In this document: positions 1 to 7,560 of the stretch, piece by piece
Numbering within the stretch: the stretch's first letter is position 1
How the letters are laid out: each line of letters opens with the position of its first letter
Source of the DNA: Actinomycetota bacterium
GTDB taxonomy: Bacteria > Actinomycetota > Thermoleophilia > Solirubrobacterales > JACPNS01
Length of the DNA: 44,325 nt
Assembly: GCA_016219715.1 (NCBI GenBank)
Contig: JACRKX010000103.1
Coordinates: forward strand, 1-44,325
Direction: 5' to 3'
The notes under the pieces: model-generated
What the model was told of the DNA's origin: nothing
Databases searched by the model: none
What the model saw: the letters and a program-made list of their open reading frames with translations, nothing else
Translations under genes and position numbers: made by a program

Positions 1-351
1 CGGCAATGGCTCGAACGTCATTTGGGCGTGACCGCCCGGCAGACTTGCGTGGCCGTCGATCGCGATCTGCGTGCCCTCTGGCTGGCCGGACGCCCCCGCC
101 CGTTTCGCTCGCTGGTTGAGAAACGACGGAATCACGATGGCTGCGATCAGCATGAACAGCACAAAGCCTCCGACCGCGGCGAAGGCAATCCGGACACCGC
201 TCGCACCGCCTCCAGAGCTGACGAACCCCGGACCGCCGGGTACGGGCCAGTGCACGTGCATCGGAGCAGACGCGATCGGCGGTGGCACCTGGTAGATCCA
301 GGGCTGAGGCGGTTGCGGAGGGTATGGATACTGCGTGGGGTCGACGCTCAT
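1..351 (-). CDS. Proline-rich single-TM protein, 3' end cut by window edge
   Basis: The reading frame is open from an ATG at 351 to the left edge (117 codons, no stop), so the C-terminus is missing. The first ~45 residues are rich in Pro, Tyr and Gln (for example PPQPPQPW), followed by a Gly/Ser linker and one clear hydrophobic segment at about residues 60-80 (GGFVLFMLIAAIVIPSFL). After that the chain becomes polar, with a likely extracytoplasmic domain starting around residue 90. A proline-rich cytoplasmic tail, one TM and an outer domain is common among actinobacterial membrane proteins of unknown function (DUF4190/DUF4352-like). I cannot assign a family. It is divergent from the phosphatidyltransferase at 460. 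No Shine-Dalgarno is visible before the start. Confidence 0.7.
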   Translation of the reverse strand, partial: MSVDPTQYPYPPQPPQPWIYQVPPPIASAPMHVHWPVPGGPGFVSSGGGASGVRIAFAAVGGFVLFMLIAAIVIPSFLNQRAKRAGASGQPEGTQIAIDGHASLPGGHAQMTFEPLP

Positions 352-446
352 TGACTGCGCATCGGCACTAATTGTGGGTAGCTTGATTCGTGGTCGGCGG
401 CGTCCGGTTTCGGGCGTCCTCGCCCCTGTCGATCCCAGCTGCGCAA

Positions 447-452
447 TACGCT
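447..452 (+). promoter_or_regulatory. -10-like box (TACGCT) for gene at 460
   Basis: TACGCT ends 7 nt before the ATG at 460 and no Shine-Dalgarno is present between them. This spacing would put transcription start at or next to the start codon (leaderless mRNA). It is one of a recurrent set in this window. No convincing -35 was found. Confidence 0.4.
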
Positions 453-459
453 GCCCGCG

Positions 460-1263
460 ATGAGCCAGCCGATCTCACGCCGCAACCTTCCTCCGCTCGA
501 CGAGCTCGCCGCGATCTGCGGTGGCGAAGGTACGCGTGGCGAAGGCGAGCCGCGCGACTTGCGACGGCTCTACGCGCGGCTCGTGCGGCGGCTCTCGATC
601 AGGATCACGCGCGTGCTGCTGCCGACGGGAATCAGCTTACTACAACTGAGCTTCGTGCTCGACTTCTGCGACGGCGAGATCGCGCGCTTCGAACGCGATG
701 TCGAGGGTGTCACGAGTGGCGCGGGCGGCGCCTATCTCGATTGGGTCGGTCATTACTACATACCGGCGCTGATGAGCGGCGCACTGGGCTGGGCCGTCTT
801 CCACGAGACCGGCGACTGGTGGTGGCTGGCCGCGGCGCTGGTGATCGTCCTCTCGCTGGTGCGGGTCCCGTACAGCGCGCGAGACCACATCATGTGGGGC
901 GTCTACCGCGATCGCCCCGAGCTGCGCGACAGCGAGCCGATGGTAAGGGCGGCGCTGGCGCGGATGGGCGGTGATCCCGAGTCGCTCGATCTGAATCCCG
1001 ATCCCGAAACGCGGATGGCCGGCGGCGAGGGTCGCGGCTTGCTGTGGAGCCGCCACACGAACTTCGGCCAGCTAATCGTCTTTCCGGGATTCGTCAATCT
1101 GGTCTCTGCCGCGGCCGTGATCGACATGCTGCTCAGCAGTGGTGGTGGCGTCGACGAGATCATGGCGCGAGCCACGCTGCTGGCACTACTCGGGGCCGTG
1201 CACCTCTTGCATCAGATCCGGGCGATCGCCCAGGGATTTCGAGTCACGCGCGCGCTTCAGTAA
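460..1263 (+). CDS. CDP-alcohol phosphatidyltransferase family protein, shortened N-terminal membrane region
   Basis: Members of this family transfer a phospho-alcohol from a CDP-linked donor at the inner membrane. The metal-binding motif begins DGEIAR at about residue 70, followed after a longer than usual spacer by GAYLDWVGHYY. This matches the family pattern DG-x2-AR-x8-G-x3-D-x3-D except for the spacer length and the last Asp, which reads His. Several hydrophobic segments follow (about 105-145 and 200-245). Upstream of the motif, 'RITRVLLPTGIS' runs directly into LLQLSFVLDFCDGEIAR. The TPNxVT-type segment and the first one or two TM helices usually found there are absent. Rare TTA and CTA codons (637-642) lie at this junction. 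The 3' end overlaps the convergent flippase gene by 78 bp. Substrate unknown; a glycan or phospholipid role is inferred from the neighbours. The enzyme may be altered or inactive. Confidence 0.75.
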   Translation: MSQPISRRNLPPLDELAAICGGEGTRGEGEPRDLRRLYARLVRRLSIRITRVLLPTGISLLQLSFVLDFCDGEIARFERDVEGVTSGAGGAYLDWVGHYYIPALMSGALGWAVFHETGDWWWLAAALVIVLSLVRVPYSARDHIMWGVYRDRPELRDSEPMVRAALARMGGDPESLDLNPDPETRMAGGEGRGLLWSRHTNFGQLIVFPGFVNLVSAAAVIDMLLSSGGGVDEIMARATLLALLGAVHLLHQIRAIAQGFRVTRALQ

Positions 1264-2718
1264 CGCGCGGGCGTTTTTCAGCTGGTCGATCTCGGCACGG
1301 CTGAAGAAACCAGTCAACAGCAGGCCCAGCGGGTACAGCAGCCACCACGCCAGGCGCAGCAGCATTCCGTCGAGACCGTCCTCGGGCAACAGGTACTCGC
1401 CGCCGAAAGCGACCGCGGCGGCAACCGCAGCGATCTGCGCGACACGCCTGAACTCCAGCACGAGGCCGAGCGTCGCCCGCGCCCGTAGGTACATGAGCGT
1501 GAGCAACACGAGATAGGCGCCGATCAGCGCCAGGCCCGCCCCGACGATGCCCTCGGATGGGATCAGCAAGAAACCGAGACCGACGTTGACCGCAAGTCCG
1601 GCCGCCGCCACCGGGAACAACGACCCGGTCTTGCCCATGCGCGCCACGGCTGAGACAAGCACCAGATAGGCGCCGTAGAGCACCACTCCCGTCGCCACCA
1701 GCGGCACTGCGCGATACGACTCGAAGAAGGCGTCGCTGACGAATGCGCGCGCTAGCCAGCGTGAGATCAGTGCCAGGCCGGTGACCACACCGCCCGTCAC
1801 GAGCAGGTAGTAGGTGAGCACCCGGCCGTAGACCACACGGGCCTCGGCATCGGCTTTGATCGAGTACGCCAGCGGCGGCCAGGCCAGCTGGAAGGCGCGC
1901 ACGAACATCGTCACTCCCTGCGCGAACTTGTACGCGACCGAGTAGAGGCCGGCCGCAGCCAGGCCGGCCGTACGCGAAGCCGGGATGTTCACGAGCAGCA
2001 GGCGATCGACCCAGTTGAGCGCGTAGAGCGAGATCTCACCGGGCACGGTCGGCAGGCCGAACTTCAGCATCGGTCTGGCCAGCGGCAGGCCGGGGGCGGC
2101 GAGCCGGCCGGCCGCGGCGTGAACGACGAACAGCCCGGTCACAACGATCGCGGTGCCTACCGCATTGCCGAGCAGCAGTCCCTCGGCACCGAGGTCCCGG
2201 CCGACGACCAGGTAGACCGTCAGCGGCACGGTGATCAACACATTGGTAACCGTCGCCAGCGCATACGAGCCGGCGCGCTCCTCCACGCGATAGAGCGCCA
2301 GCAGCAGTTCGTAGAAGGTCGCAAACCAGAACCAGCCGATCGCGATCCGCACCAGCGTGTCGGCGCCCGGCATATCGCGCAGCAGCAGCGTCGCCAGCTG
2401 CGGAGCGAAAGCGAAGCTGACCAGAACACCGGCGGTCGTCGTGACCGTCAGGCCCCAGAAGCCGGTGCGAACGACCTGGCGCGGGTCGTACTCGTCCTGC
2501 AGGAAGTAGAAGCGCAGGACTGCCTCGATCGCGCCAAGCCGGAAGAAGATCGACAGCACGATCACCGTGGTCGCGAGAATCTCGACGGCGCCGAATCCGG
2601 CCGGCGATACGTGGCGCGTATAGATCGGCAGCGTGAACAGCGCGATTAGCTTCGCGAGCACGCTCGATGCCGTGTAAGCGGTGCCGGTTCGCGCCAGACG
2701 TCTGAGGTAGCCGATCAC
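1186..2718 (-). CDS. Polysaccharide flippase (Wzx/MVF-like, oligosaccharide export)
   Basis: A 510-residue integral membrane protein with about 12-14 hydrophobic segments. The start (RRLARTGTAYTASSVLAK followed by LPIYTRHVSPAGFGAVE) is the classic N-terminus of polysaccharide_synt/Wzx flippases, which move undecaprenyl-linked oligosaccharides across the inner membrane. Length is typical. The ATG at 2718 overlaps the stop of the upstream ligase gene (ATGA, 2715-2718), so the two are translationally coupled. The C-terminal ~75 residues beyond the last TM are charged and cytoplasmic. The 3' end overlaps the convergent phosphatidyltransferase by 78 bp. It acts with the O-antigen ligase and dehydratase/aminotransferase genes nearby; the exact glycan is unknown. 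Confidence 0.87.
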   Translation of the reverse strand: MIGYLRRLARTGTAYTASSVLAKLIALFTLPIYTRHVSPAGFGAVEILATTVIVLSIFFRLGAIEAVLRFYFLQDEYDPRQVVRTGFWGLTVTTTAGVLVSFAFAPQLATLLLRDMPGADTLVRIAIGWFWFATFYELLLALYRVEERAGSYALATVTNVLITVPLTVYLVVGRDLGAEGLLLGNAVGTAIVVTGLFVVHAAAGRLAAPGLPLARPMLKFGLPTVPGEISLYALNWVDRLLLVNIPASRTAGLAAAGLYSVAYKFAQGVTMFVRAFQLAWPPLAYSIKADAEARVVYGRVLTYYLLVTGGVVTGLALISRWLARAFVSDAFFESYRAVPLVATGVVLYGAYLVLVSAVARMGKTGSLFPVAAAGLAVNVGLGFLLIPSEGIVGAGLALIGAYLVLLTLMYLRARATLGLVLEFRRVAQIAAVAAAVAFGGEYLLPEDGLDGMLLRLAWWLLYPLGLLLTGFFSRAEIDQLKNARALLKRARDSKSLGDRPDLMQEVHGPE

Positions 2719-4235
2719 GACGCCGGCTCCCCGTCGGCTTCGCCGTTACGCGGAATCGCTGCGAGAGAAACCGCCATGCCCAGCAGCACCCACGTCAACG
2801 GGTCCTCGAAGAACGCGGCGTAGACCAGCGAGTGAACGAACAGCGCGGTGAACGCGGCCGCCACCGCCACGCGCGCGACGGCGCCAGGCCGGGTGTCGTC
2901 TCCGCCGGCCCGCCGGTACACGGCCTTGAACGAGAACCACAGCAACGGCAGGAACAACAGCAAGCCAAGCGCGCCCTGCTCGGCGGCAACCGTCAGTGGC
3001 GAGGTGTGCGACTTCGTCGTGCTCGGCGAGCCGTAGGCCGAGTCGCCGGCCAGGCTCTCGCGTTCGAAGGCCTCGGCAAATCCACCGGAACCCTGGCCGG
3101 CGACCGGCCGCGCGCCCCACAGCCGGAAGCCGCCGGTGACCAGGTCGAAGCGTCCGCTGGTGCTGGTCTCGGCACTGCGCGAATCCGTCAGGTCAACTCC
3201 CGAGACCGACGGAACCGCGACAGCGAAGATCGCACCGGCCAGAGCCACGGCGGCCGTGGCCGCAAGCACACGGCGGGCGTTCCAGCGCATCGCGGCCAGC
3301 GCGATCAGGCCGGCCAGCAGCGCGGCGAAGCTGCTCTGAGACAGCGTCAGCACCAAGCCAGCCCACAACACCGCCAGCACGGCCGCGCTCGCGAAGACGC
3401 GCGACGTGCGCTGTGTGTAGATCATCAGCGCGGCGACGGTCAGCATCACGAGTGCGACGAAGCGACCGAAGATGTTCGGATCGAAGAACAGCGACTGCAC
3501 GCGGAAGTACGGATCGAAGTCGTTGGGCTTGATGCCGCCGGGGCGCAACAGATACTCGCCGCGCGCATATTCGACGAAGCCGATCGCGACCAGAACCAGT
3601 GCGACGATCACGACGGCCGCTGCGATCACGCGCAGTTGCTGCGCGTCCCATCGCTGATTGGCGGCGATGCCGTAGAGCAGCGCGAACGGCGCATAGAAGA
3701 AGGCCGTGTTCTGCAGCGCGACCGCGGCGTCGGGCGAGTAGGCCGACTGCAGGGCGTAGAGCGTGAAGGATGCCGCGATCAGTACGTCGAGGATGCGCGG
3801 CGCGCGCGGCTGTGGCGCGTCGCCGCGCCAGGCACGCCAGGCATACGCCGTTACCGCACCGCCGATCACCAGGTACAGCGGCAGCAGTAGCTTGACCGAC
3901 TCGCCGCCCACGGCCAGCGGCACGCGAAACGGCAGCGCGACGATCGCCGCCGGCAGCACCCAGCGTTCGAAGCGCAGGCAGAGCGCCGCTGCCGCCGCGA
4001 GCGCGAGCGCGGCCGCCGCGGCGCCGGCCACCCACAGCGCCGGCGAGAGTTCCGGCAGATTCGACTCCTGGTCGCCGGTGACCGACATCAGCAGCGCGGC
4101 CGGCCCGAGCACGAGCGTGAACATGCCAGCCGTGGCGCGCACCCGCGGCTGCATCGTCAGCAGCCATCCCGACAGCGTCACGGCCAGTGCCACTGCCGCC
4201 AGTACGTCGATCGCGGTTGCCGACCCGAAGATCAC
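2715..4235 (-). CDS. O-antigen ligase/polymerase (Wzy_C) family membrane protein
   Basis: 506 residues with about 11-12 TM segments. The long periplasmic loop near the C-terminus has the Wzy_C/WaaL signature: FRLWGARPVAGQGSGGF at about residue 370, then KSHTSPLTVAAEQGALGLLL, with His410 in the place of the conserved catalytic histidine and the following E-x-G. Family members polymerise or attach undecaprenyl-linked glycans on the outer face of the membrane. Which of the two occurs here cannot be told from sequence. The start overlaps the stop of the upstream surface-protein gene by 4 nt, and its own stop overlaps the flippase start by 4 nt, which indicates one operon. Confidence 0.87.
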   Translation of the reverse strand: MIFGSATAIDVLAAVALAVTLSGWLLTMQPRVRATAGMFTLVLGPAALLMSVTGDQESNLPELSPALWVAGAAAAALALAAAAALCLRFERWVLPAAIVALPFRVPLAVGGESVKLLLPLYLVIGGAVTAYAWRAWRGDAPQPRAPRILDVLIAASFTLYALQSAYSPDAAVALQNTAFFYAPFALLYGIAANQRWDAQQLRVIAAAVVIVALVLVAIGFVEYARGEYLLRPGGIKPNDFDPYFRVQSLFFDPNIFGRFVALVMLTVAALMIYTQRTSRVFASAAVLAVLWAGLVLTLSQSSFAALLAGLIALAAMRWNARRVLAATAAVALAGAIFAVAVPSVSGVDLTDSRSAETSTSGRFDLVTGGFRLWGARPVAGQGSGGFAEAFERESLAGDSAYGSPSTTKSHTSPLTVAAEQGALGLLLFLPLLWFSFKAVYRRAGGDDTRPGAVARVAVAAAFTALFVHSLVYAAFFEDPLTWVLLGMAVSLAAIPRNGEADGEPAS

Positions 4236-6103
4236 TTGAGCAGCTCCTCGAATATGCGGCCGGTCGTGGCGCGGACGCCGGCGTCACCAGCCAGCGCGGA
4301 CTGCCAGCCAGAGGCGCCAACGCGAACGATCAGCCCGTCGCCGAGCCGGTACGCGATCAGTGCGGGGTGACCGGGACGCCGGCCGGCAGAGGTGAGAATC
4401 TCAGCGGCGCGCGCTCGCGAGCGAGACTCCTCGAACACGGTGAACTGGCCCGTCGGTCCCGACAGCAGCCCCAACTGGTCGGCGAACGGAACGACTGGCG
4501 CGGCGGCGGTCACCATCAGATCAATCGACTCGCCAAACACGTCGCGCTCGGCACGTTGCGACGGGCCGCTGATCGTTCCGGGCGAGAGCCGGACGGTGTG
4601 GCGGAACGCGTCGGGGGCGAAGAACGCCACGCGACCGCCGCGGCGCACGAACCGCTTGAGCGCAAGACCGAGTTGCGGCGTGATCCAGCGCTCATCGCCC
4701 GCGAAGACCACGGCACGGGAGCGGGCGAGCGCGCGGTCCGGCGCCGCGGCCAGTGCGAAGTCGGTCGTGACCCGCGTACGCGCCGATGGTGGCGATGCGT
4801 CAAGAAATGTCTGTAGTGCCGCCTCGCGGGAGGCAAAGCCCGCGGGCGGGTGGCCACCTGCCAGCGTGCGATCCACCGCGATGCGCTGCTGCCGGGTGGC
4901 GTGGACGAAATCGTCGGCGAAGCCATCGCCATCGGTGTCGACGGGATTCTGCGCCTGCCATGCGATCGCCGGGTACACCACCAGCAGATCGTCGGCGGTA
5001 TAGCGGCCGCCGACCACCACGGGTGCGATCGCCCGCCGGCCGCCGCCGGATGGCGATCGGCGAGCCGAGAGCGACAGCGTGTACAGACCCTCGCCGGCCG
5101 ACGGCGGCACGCGCAGGCTCAGCGTGGCGCCACGGTCGCTGCCATCAGCCACGGTCTCGCCGCCAGCGCGGCGCAGCCGGTAGCGGTAACCGCCGGGCGG
5201 TGGATTGACGGCGAGGCTGAGCACGCGGCCGGGTTCGACCGGAGTCAACGCCGGTTGCACCTCGAAGCCGCGCAGCGTCAACCCGGCGCGTCGCGCGTCG
5301 CCGCGGCGCGGCGGCACGTGGCCACCGCTGACACCTTGATTGCCAGCCGCGTCGCAGGCCCGCGCCACGAACACGTACCGGCCGGGCGGCGCCGGTCGCG
5401 GGCGGCCCTTGGTAACCAGGGGGCCAAAGCATGGATCCTCGTCTCGCCGGCGAAACTCGCCGACCGTCAGGTTCCACTCGCCACTGGTCTCGCCGCGTGT
5501 CGCCACGAAGCTCGCCACCGGGCGAGCCGAAGCGCGTTCCCCGCGTACGGCGTAGACCTCGATCCCGGCTCGCCGCGAAGGCGAGGCGCCGGTCAGCTTC
5601 ACCGTGACCGTCTCGGGCCGGCCTCGCAGGGCTGTCACCGTGTGCTCGCCCACCACCGACGCCACCAGCAGCGGTGGTCGCGTGTCGACGACAAAGAACT
5701 TGTCCGGCACGAAGGTGCGGCCGGCATTGCGCAGCGAGATCCTCACGCGGTAGGCCCCATCGGCGACGGGATCACCGGCCCGTCGGCCGTCGGCGCGCGC
5801 GCGGCCATTCCAATAGAAGCGGTGCGGTCCGGGACCGAGTTCGCGTTCGTCGGCGAGCGCGCGCACCACGCGCTGGGCGCGATCGATCACCTCGACGCTG
5901 ACGACGTCGGCCTCTTTCAGCCGGAAACGCAGGTACCCGCGCTCGCGCACGTCGTCGCCGTTCGGCGAGATGTACTTCTTCATCTGCACCGCATAGACGA
6001 GCGGCTCCGTGCGCTTGAGACGCTGCGCGACGAAGAACGCCGTGAACGTGGAGAGCACGAGCAGGCCGAAGACGACTCGCGAGATCAGCGTTGCCCGGTT
6101 CAC
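4232..6103 (-). CDS. Membrane-anchored surface protein with N,N-dimethylformamidase-beta-like C-terminal domain
   Basis: 623 residues. A signal anchor lies at about residues 8-28 with a short positive N-terminus, so the rest should be extracytoplasmic. Residues 45-140 resemble a FlgD/CHU-type Ig-like fold (ISPNGDDVRERGYLRFRL, then PVADGAYRVRISL). The middle contains further beta-rich segments. From about 370, LLVVYPAIAWQAQNPVDTD is the signature I associate with the 'N,N-dimethylformamidase beta subunit-like' C-terminal domain, which in the enzyme binds a catalytic subunit; no DMFase alpha or metal-site sequence is present here. The DTDGDGFADD stretch could bind calcium. It is encoded between LytR_C and the glycan ligase, so a surface-glycan role is inferred. 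The GTG start at 6103 is supported by a TAGCCT box 6 nt upstream. Confidence 0.7.
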   Translation of the reverse strand: MNRATLISRVVFGLLVLSTFTAFFVAQRLKRTEPLVYAVQMKKYISPNGDDVRERGYLRFRLKEADVVSVEVIDRAQRVVRALADERELGPGPHRFYWNGRARADGRRAGDPVADGAYRVRISLRNAGRTFVPDKFFVVDTRPPLLVASVVGEHTVTALRGRPETVTVKLTGASPSRRAGIEVYAVRGERASARPVASFVATRGETSGEWNLTVGEFRRRDEDPCFGPLVTKGRPRPAPPGRYVFVARACDAAGNQGVSGGHVPPRRGDARRAGLTLRGFEVQPALTPVEPGRVLSLAVNPPPGGYRYRLRRAGGETVADGSDRGATLSLRVPPSAGEGLYTLSLSARRSPSGGGRRAIAPVVVGGRYTADDLLVVYPAIAWQAQNPVDTDGDGFADDFVHATRQQRIAVDRTLAGGHPPAGFASREAALQTFLDASPPSARTRVTTDFALAAAPDRALARSRAVVFAGDERWITPQLGLALKRFVRRGGRVAFFAPDAFRHTVRLSPGTISGPSQRAERDVFGESIDLMVTAAAPVVPFADQLGLLSGPTGQFTVFEESRSRARAAEILTSAGRRPGHPALIAYRLGDGLIVRVGASGWQSALAGDAGVRATTGRIFEELLK

Positions 6104-6109
6104 GGCGCA

Positions 6110-6115
6110 AGGCTA
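6110..6115 (-). promoter_or_regulatory. -10-like box (TAGCCT) for gene starting at 6103
   Basis: On the minus strand TAGCCT is followed by 6 nt and the GTG start, with no Shine-Dalgarno. It fits the leaderless pattern seen repeatedly here. It suggests that the surface-protein/ligase/flippase group has its own promoter in the 71-nt gap after the LytR_C gene. Confidence 0.4.
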
Positions 6116-6174
6116 ACTGCCGGGAGCACCGTCGCGGGCCGCGCGCCGGCAATCCGGGCGAGCGCTTGCGGCGC

Positions 6175-7533
6175 CTACTGCTCGATGTCGGCGCCGAGCA
6201 CGACCACTACGGGGGCGGCGCCTCCGGCGGCCTGAGTGTCTTCGTCGATCGGCTCGACGGAGTCGATGTCGAGCTCGTTCGCGACCTCTTTGGCCTCGAG
6301 CTTGCTGCCTTCGGCGTAGTAGACGACGCTGGTCGCGTGATCGACGTTGTCGTTTCGGTTGCCGGTCGTGGTCTCGGTGAAGCCAACGGCGATCAGCTGG
6401 TCGCCAACGATCTTGGCCAGGCCCGACGTCTGTGTTCCGTTGAGCACGCTGACGGTCACCGCAGGCCGGTTGACCTGCGGGTCGCGCGGCGAAGTGCTGA
6501 CCGTCTTCTGGTCGCGCGCGGCGCGGCGCGAGGCGGTGGATGGCTCTTCTTCACCGCCACCGAACTGCGTGGCAGCGACGACGATCGCAAACGCCAGCAC
6601 CAAGACGCTGGCGATGATCATCGGCGCACGGCTGCTCTTCTCGGGTTCGCGGGCGATCGCTTCGTAGCTGCCGGAACCGGTGGACTGCAACGACGAGTAG
6701 TAGTCGGGCGGCACATTGGGCAGCGGCCGGTTGACCGCGAGGAACTCCGACGTGTCGAGCGGTGGCAGCGGCGGCAGCGGGATCTGGCCGCGCTCGGCGG
6801 CTGGAGTGCTGGGCGCCAGGCGACTGGGACGCACATCGGCCGGCGGCGTGGCGTGCTGTTCGGCGGCGACCTCGGCGAGATGTTCCGGGTCGTCGGCCGC
6901 GCCCTCCATGCCATGCACGAACGGTTCGGGATGCTCTTCGGTGGGCTGCGACACGCTGTAGCTCGTGGCGGCGCCGGCTGCCTCGGCGGCGACCAGCTGC
7001 TCGGCCGGCTCGGCGACCTCGGCGGGTGGCTCCTCGCCGGGCCCGACTGTGGCCGGCTCGGCCGGCGGCTGCTCGGCGGTCATGCCCGCCACCGGTTCGG
7101 CGGCGATCACGGCCTCTTCGGGCGCGACCTCGAGCTCTTGCTCGGCCGCGACTTCGGCGAGGTGCTCGGGATCGTCGGCCGCGCCCTCCATGCCATGCAC
7201 GAACGGTTCGGGATGCTCTTCGGTGGGTTGTGGCACGAGCGGCGCCGCGGATATCTCGACACCCTGTTCTTGGGCGATCTGGGCAGCCGCATCGGCTTCG
7301 CTCTGGCGCATCGCCATCGACTCGTATGCCTGCGCGATCGCCTGCGACGCGATCTGTGCGGCGCGCAGCTCGACCTCGGCGGCGCGCTCGGGCTCGCGGC
7401 CGGCCCATTCGCGCAGGCGGCGCACGTCGCGCGCCTGCGAGAAGTAGAGCATCGACAGCACGGCCAGGCCGACGATCGAAGCGACGCCGGCCACGATGCC
7501 GACGTTGATCAATATGTCTTTCAGTTCACCCAA
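6175..7533 (-). CDS. Two-TM acidic protein with C-terminal LytR_C domain and internal duplication
   Basis: 452 residues. TM1 lies at about residues 8-32, then an Ala/Glu-rich, probably coiled or disordered region to about 300, TM2 at about 302-325 (MIIASVLVLAFAIVVAA), and a LytR_C domain at 345-450 (RPAVTVSVLNGTQTSGLA opens it). LytR_C domains occur at the end of LytR-CpsA-Psr glycopolymer transferases and also alone; the catalytic LCP domain is absent here. The cytoplasmic region carries two copies of a 31-residue block beginning QPTEEHPEPFVHGMEG and ending HLAEVAAEQ. The start is a TTG at 7533 with no strong Shine-Dalgarno; a nearby alternative is possible. A scaffold or regulatory role in wall-polymer attachment is inference only. 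Confidence 0.75.
   Translation of the reverse strand: MGELKDILINVGIVAGVASIVGLAVLSMLYFSQARDVRRLREWAGREPERAAEVELRAAQIASQAIAQAYESMAMRQSEADAAAQIAQEQGVEISAAPLVPQPTEEHPEPFVHGMEGAADDPEHLAEVAAEQELEVAPEEAVIAAEPVAGMTAEQPPAEPATVGPGEEPPAEVAEPAEQLVAAEAAGAATSYSVSQPTEEHPEPFVHGMEGAADDPEHLAEVAAEQHATPPADVRPSRLAPSTPAAERGQIPLPPLPPLDTSEFLAVNRPLPNVPPDYYSSLQSTGSGSYEAIAREPEKSSRAPMIIASVLVLAFAIVVAATQFGGGEEEPSTASRRAARDQKTVSTSPRDPQVNRPAVTVSVLNGTQTSGLAKIVGDQLIAVGFTETTTGNRNDNVDHATSVVYYAEGSKLEAKEVANELDIDSVEPIDEDTQAAGGAAPVVVVLGADIEQ
6857..6948 (-). repeat. Direct repeat copy (C-terminal side) inside LytR_C gene
   Basis: 92-bp copy pairing with 7139-7230. The two differ at about 8 positions and share an uninterrupted identical 56-bp core (6890-6945 versus 7172-7227). 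It encodes the PTEEHPEPFVHG block. Confidence 0.9.
7139..7230 (-). repeat. Direct repeat copy (N-terminal side) inside LytR_C gene
   Basis: Partner of 6857-6948, in the same orientation and reading frame, 190 bp apart. The identity extends through synonymous positions, which indicates a recent duplication or gene conversion rather than protein-level constraint alone. Confidence 0.9.
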
Positions 7534-7560
7534 GTGCTGAATGCTTAAGGAGCCGTCAGA

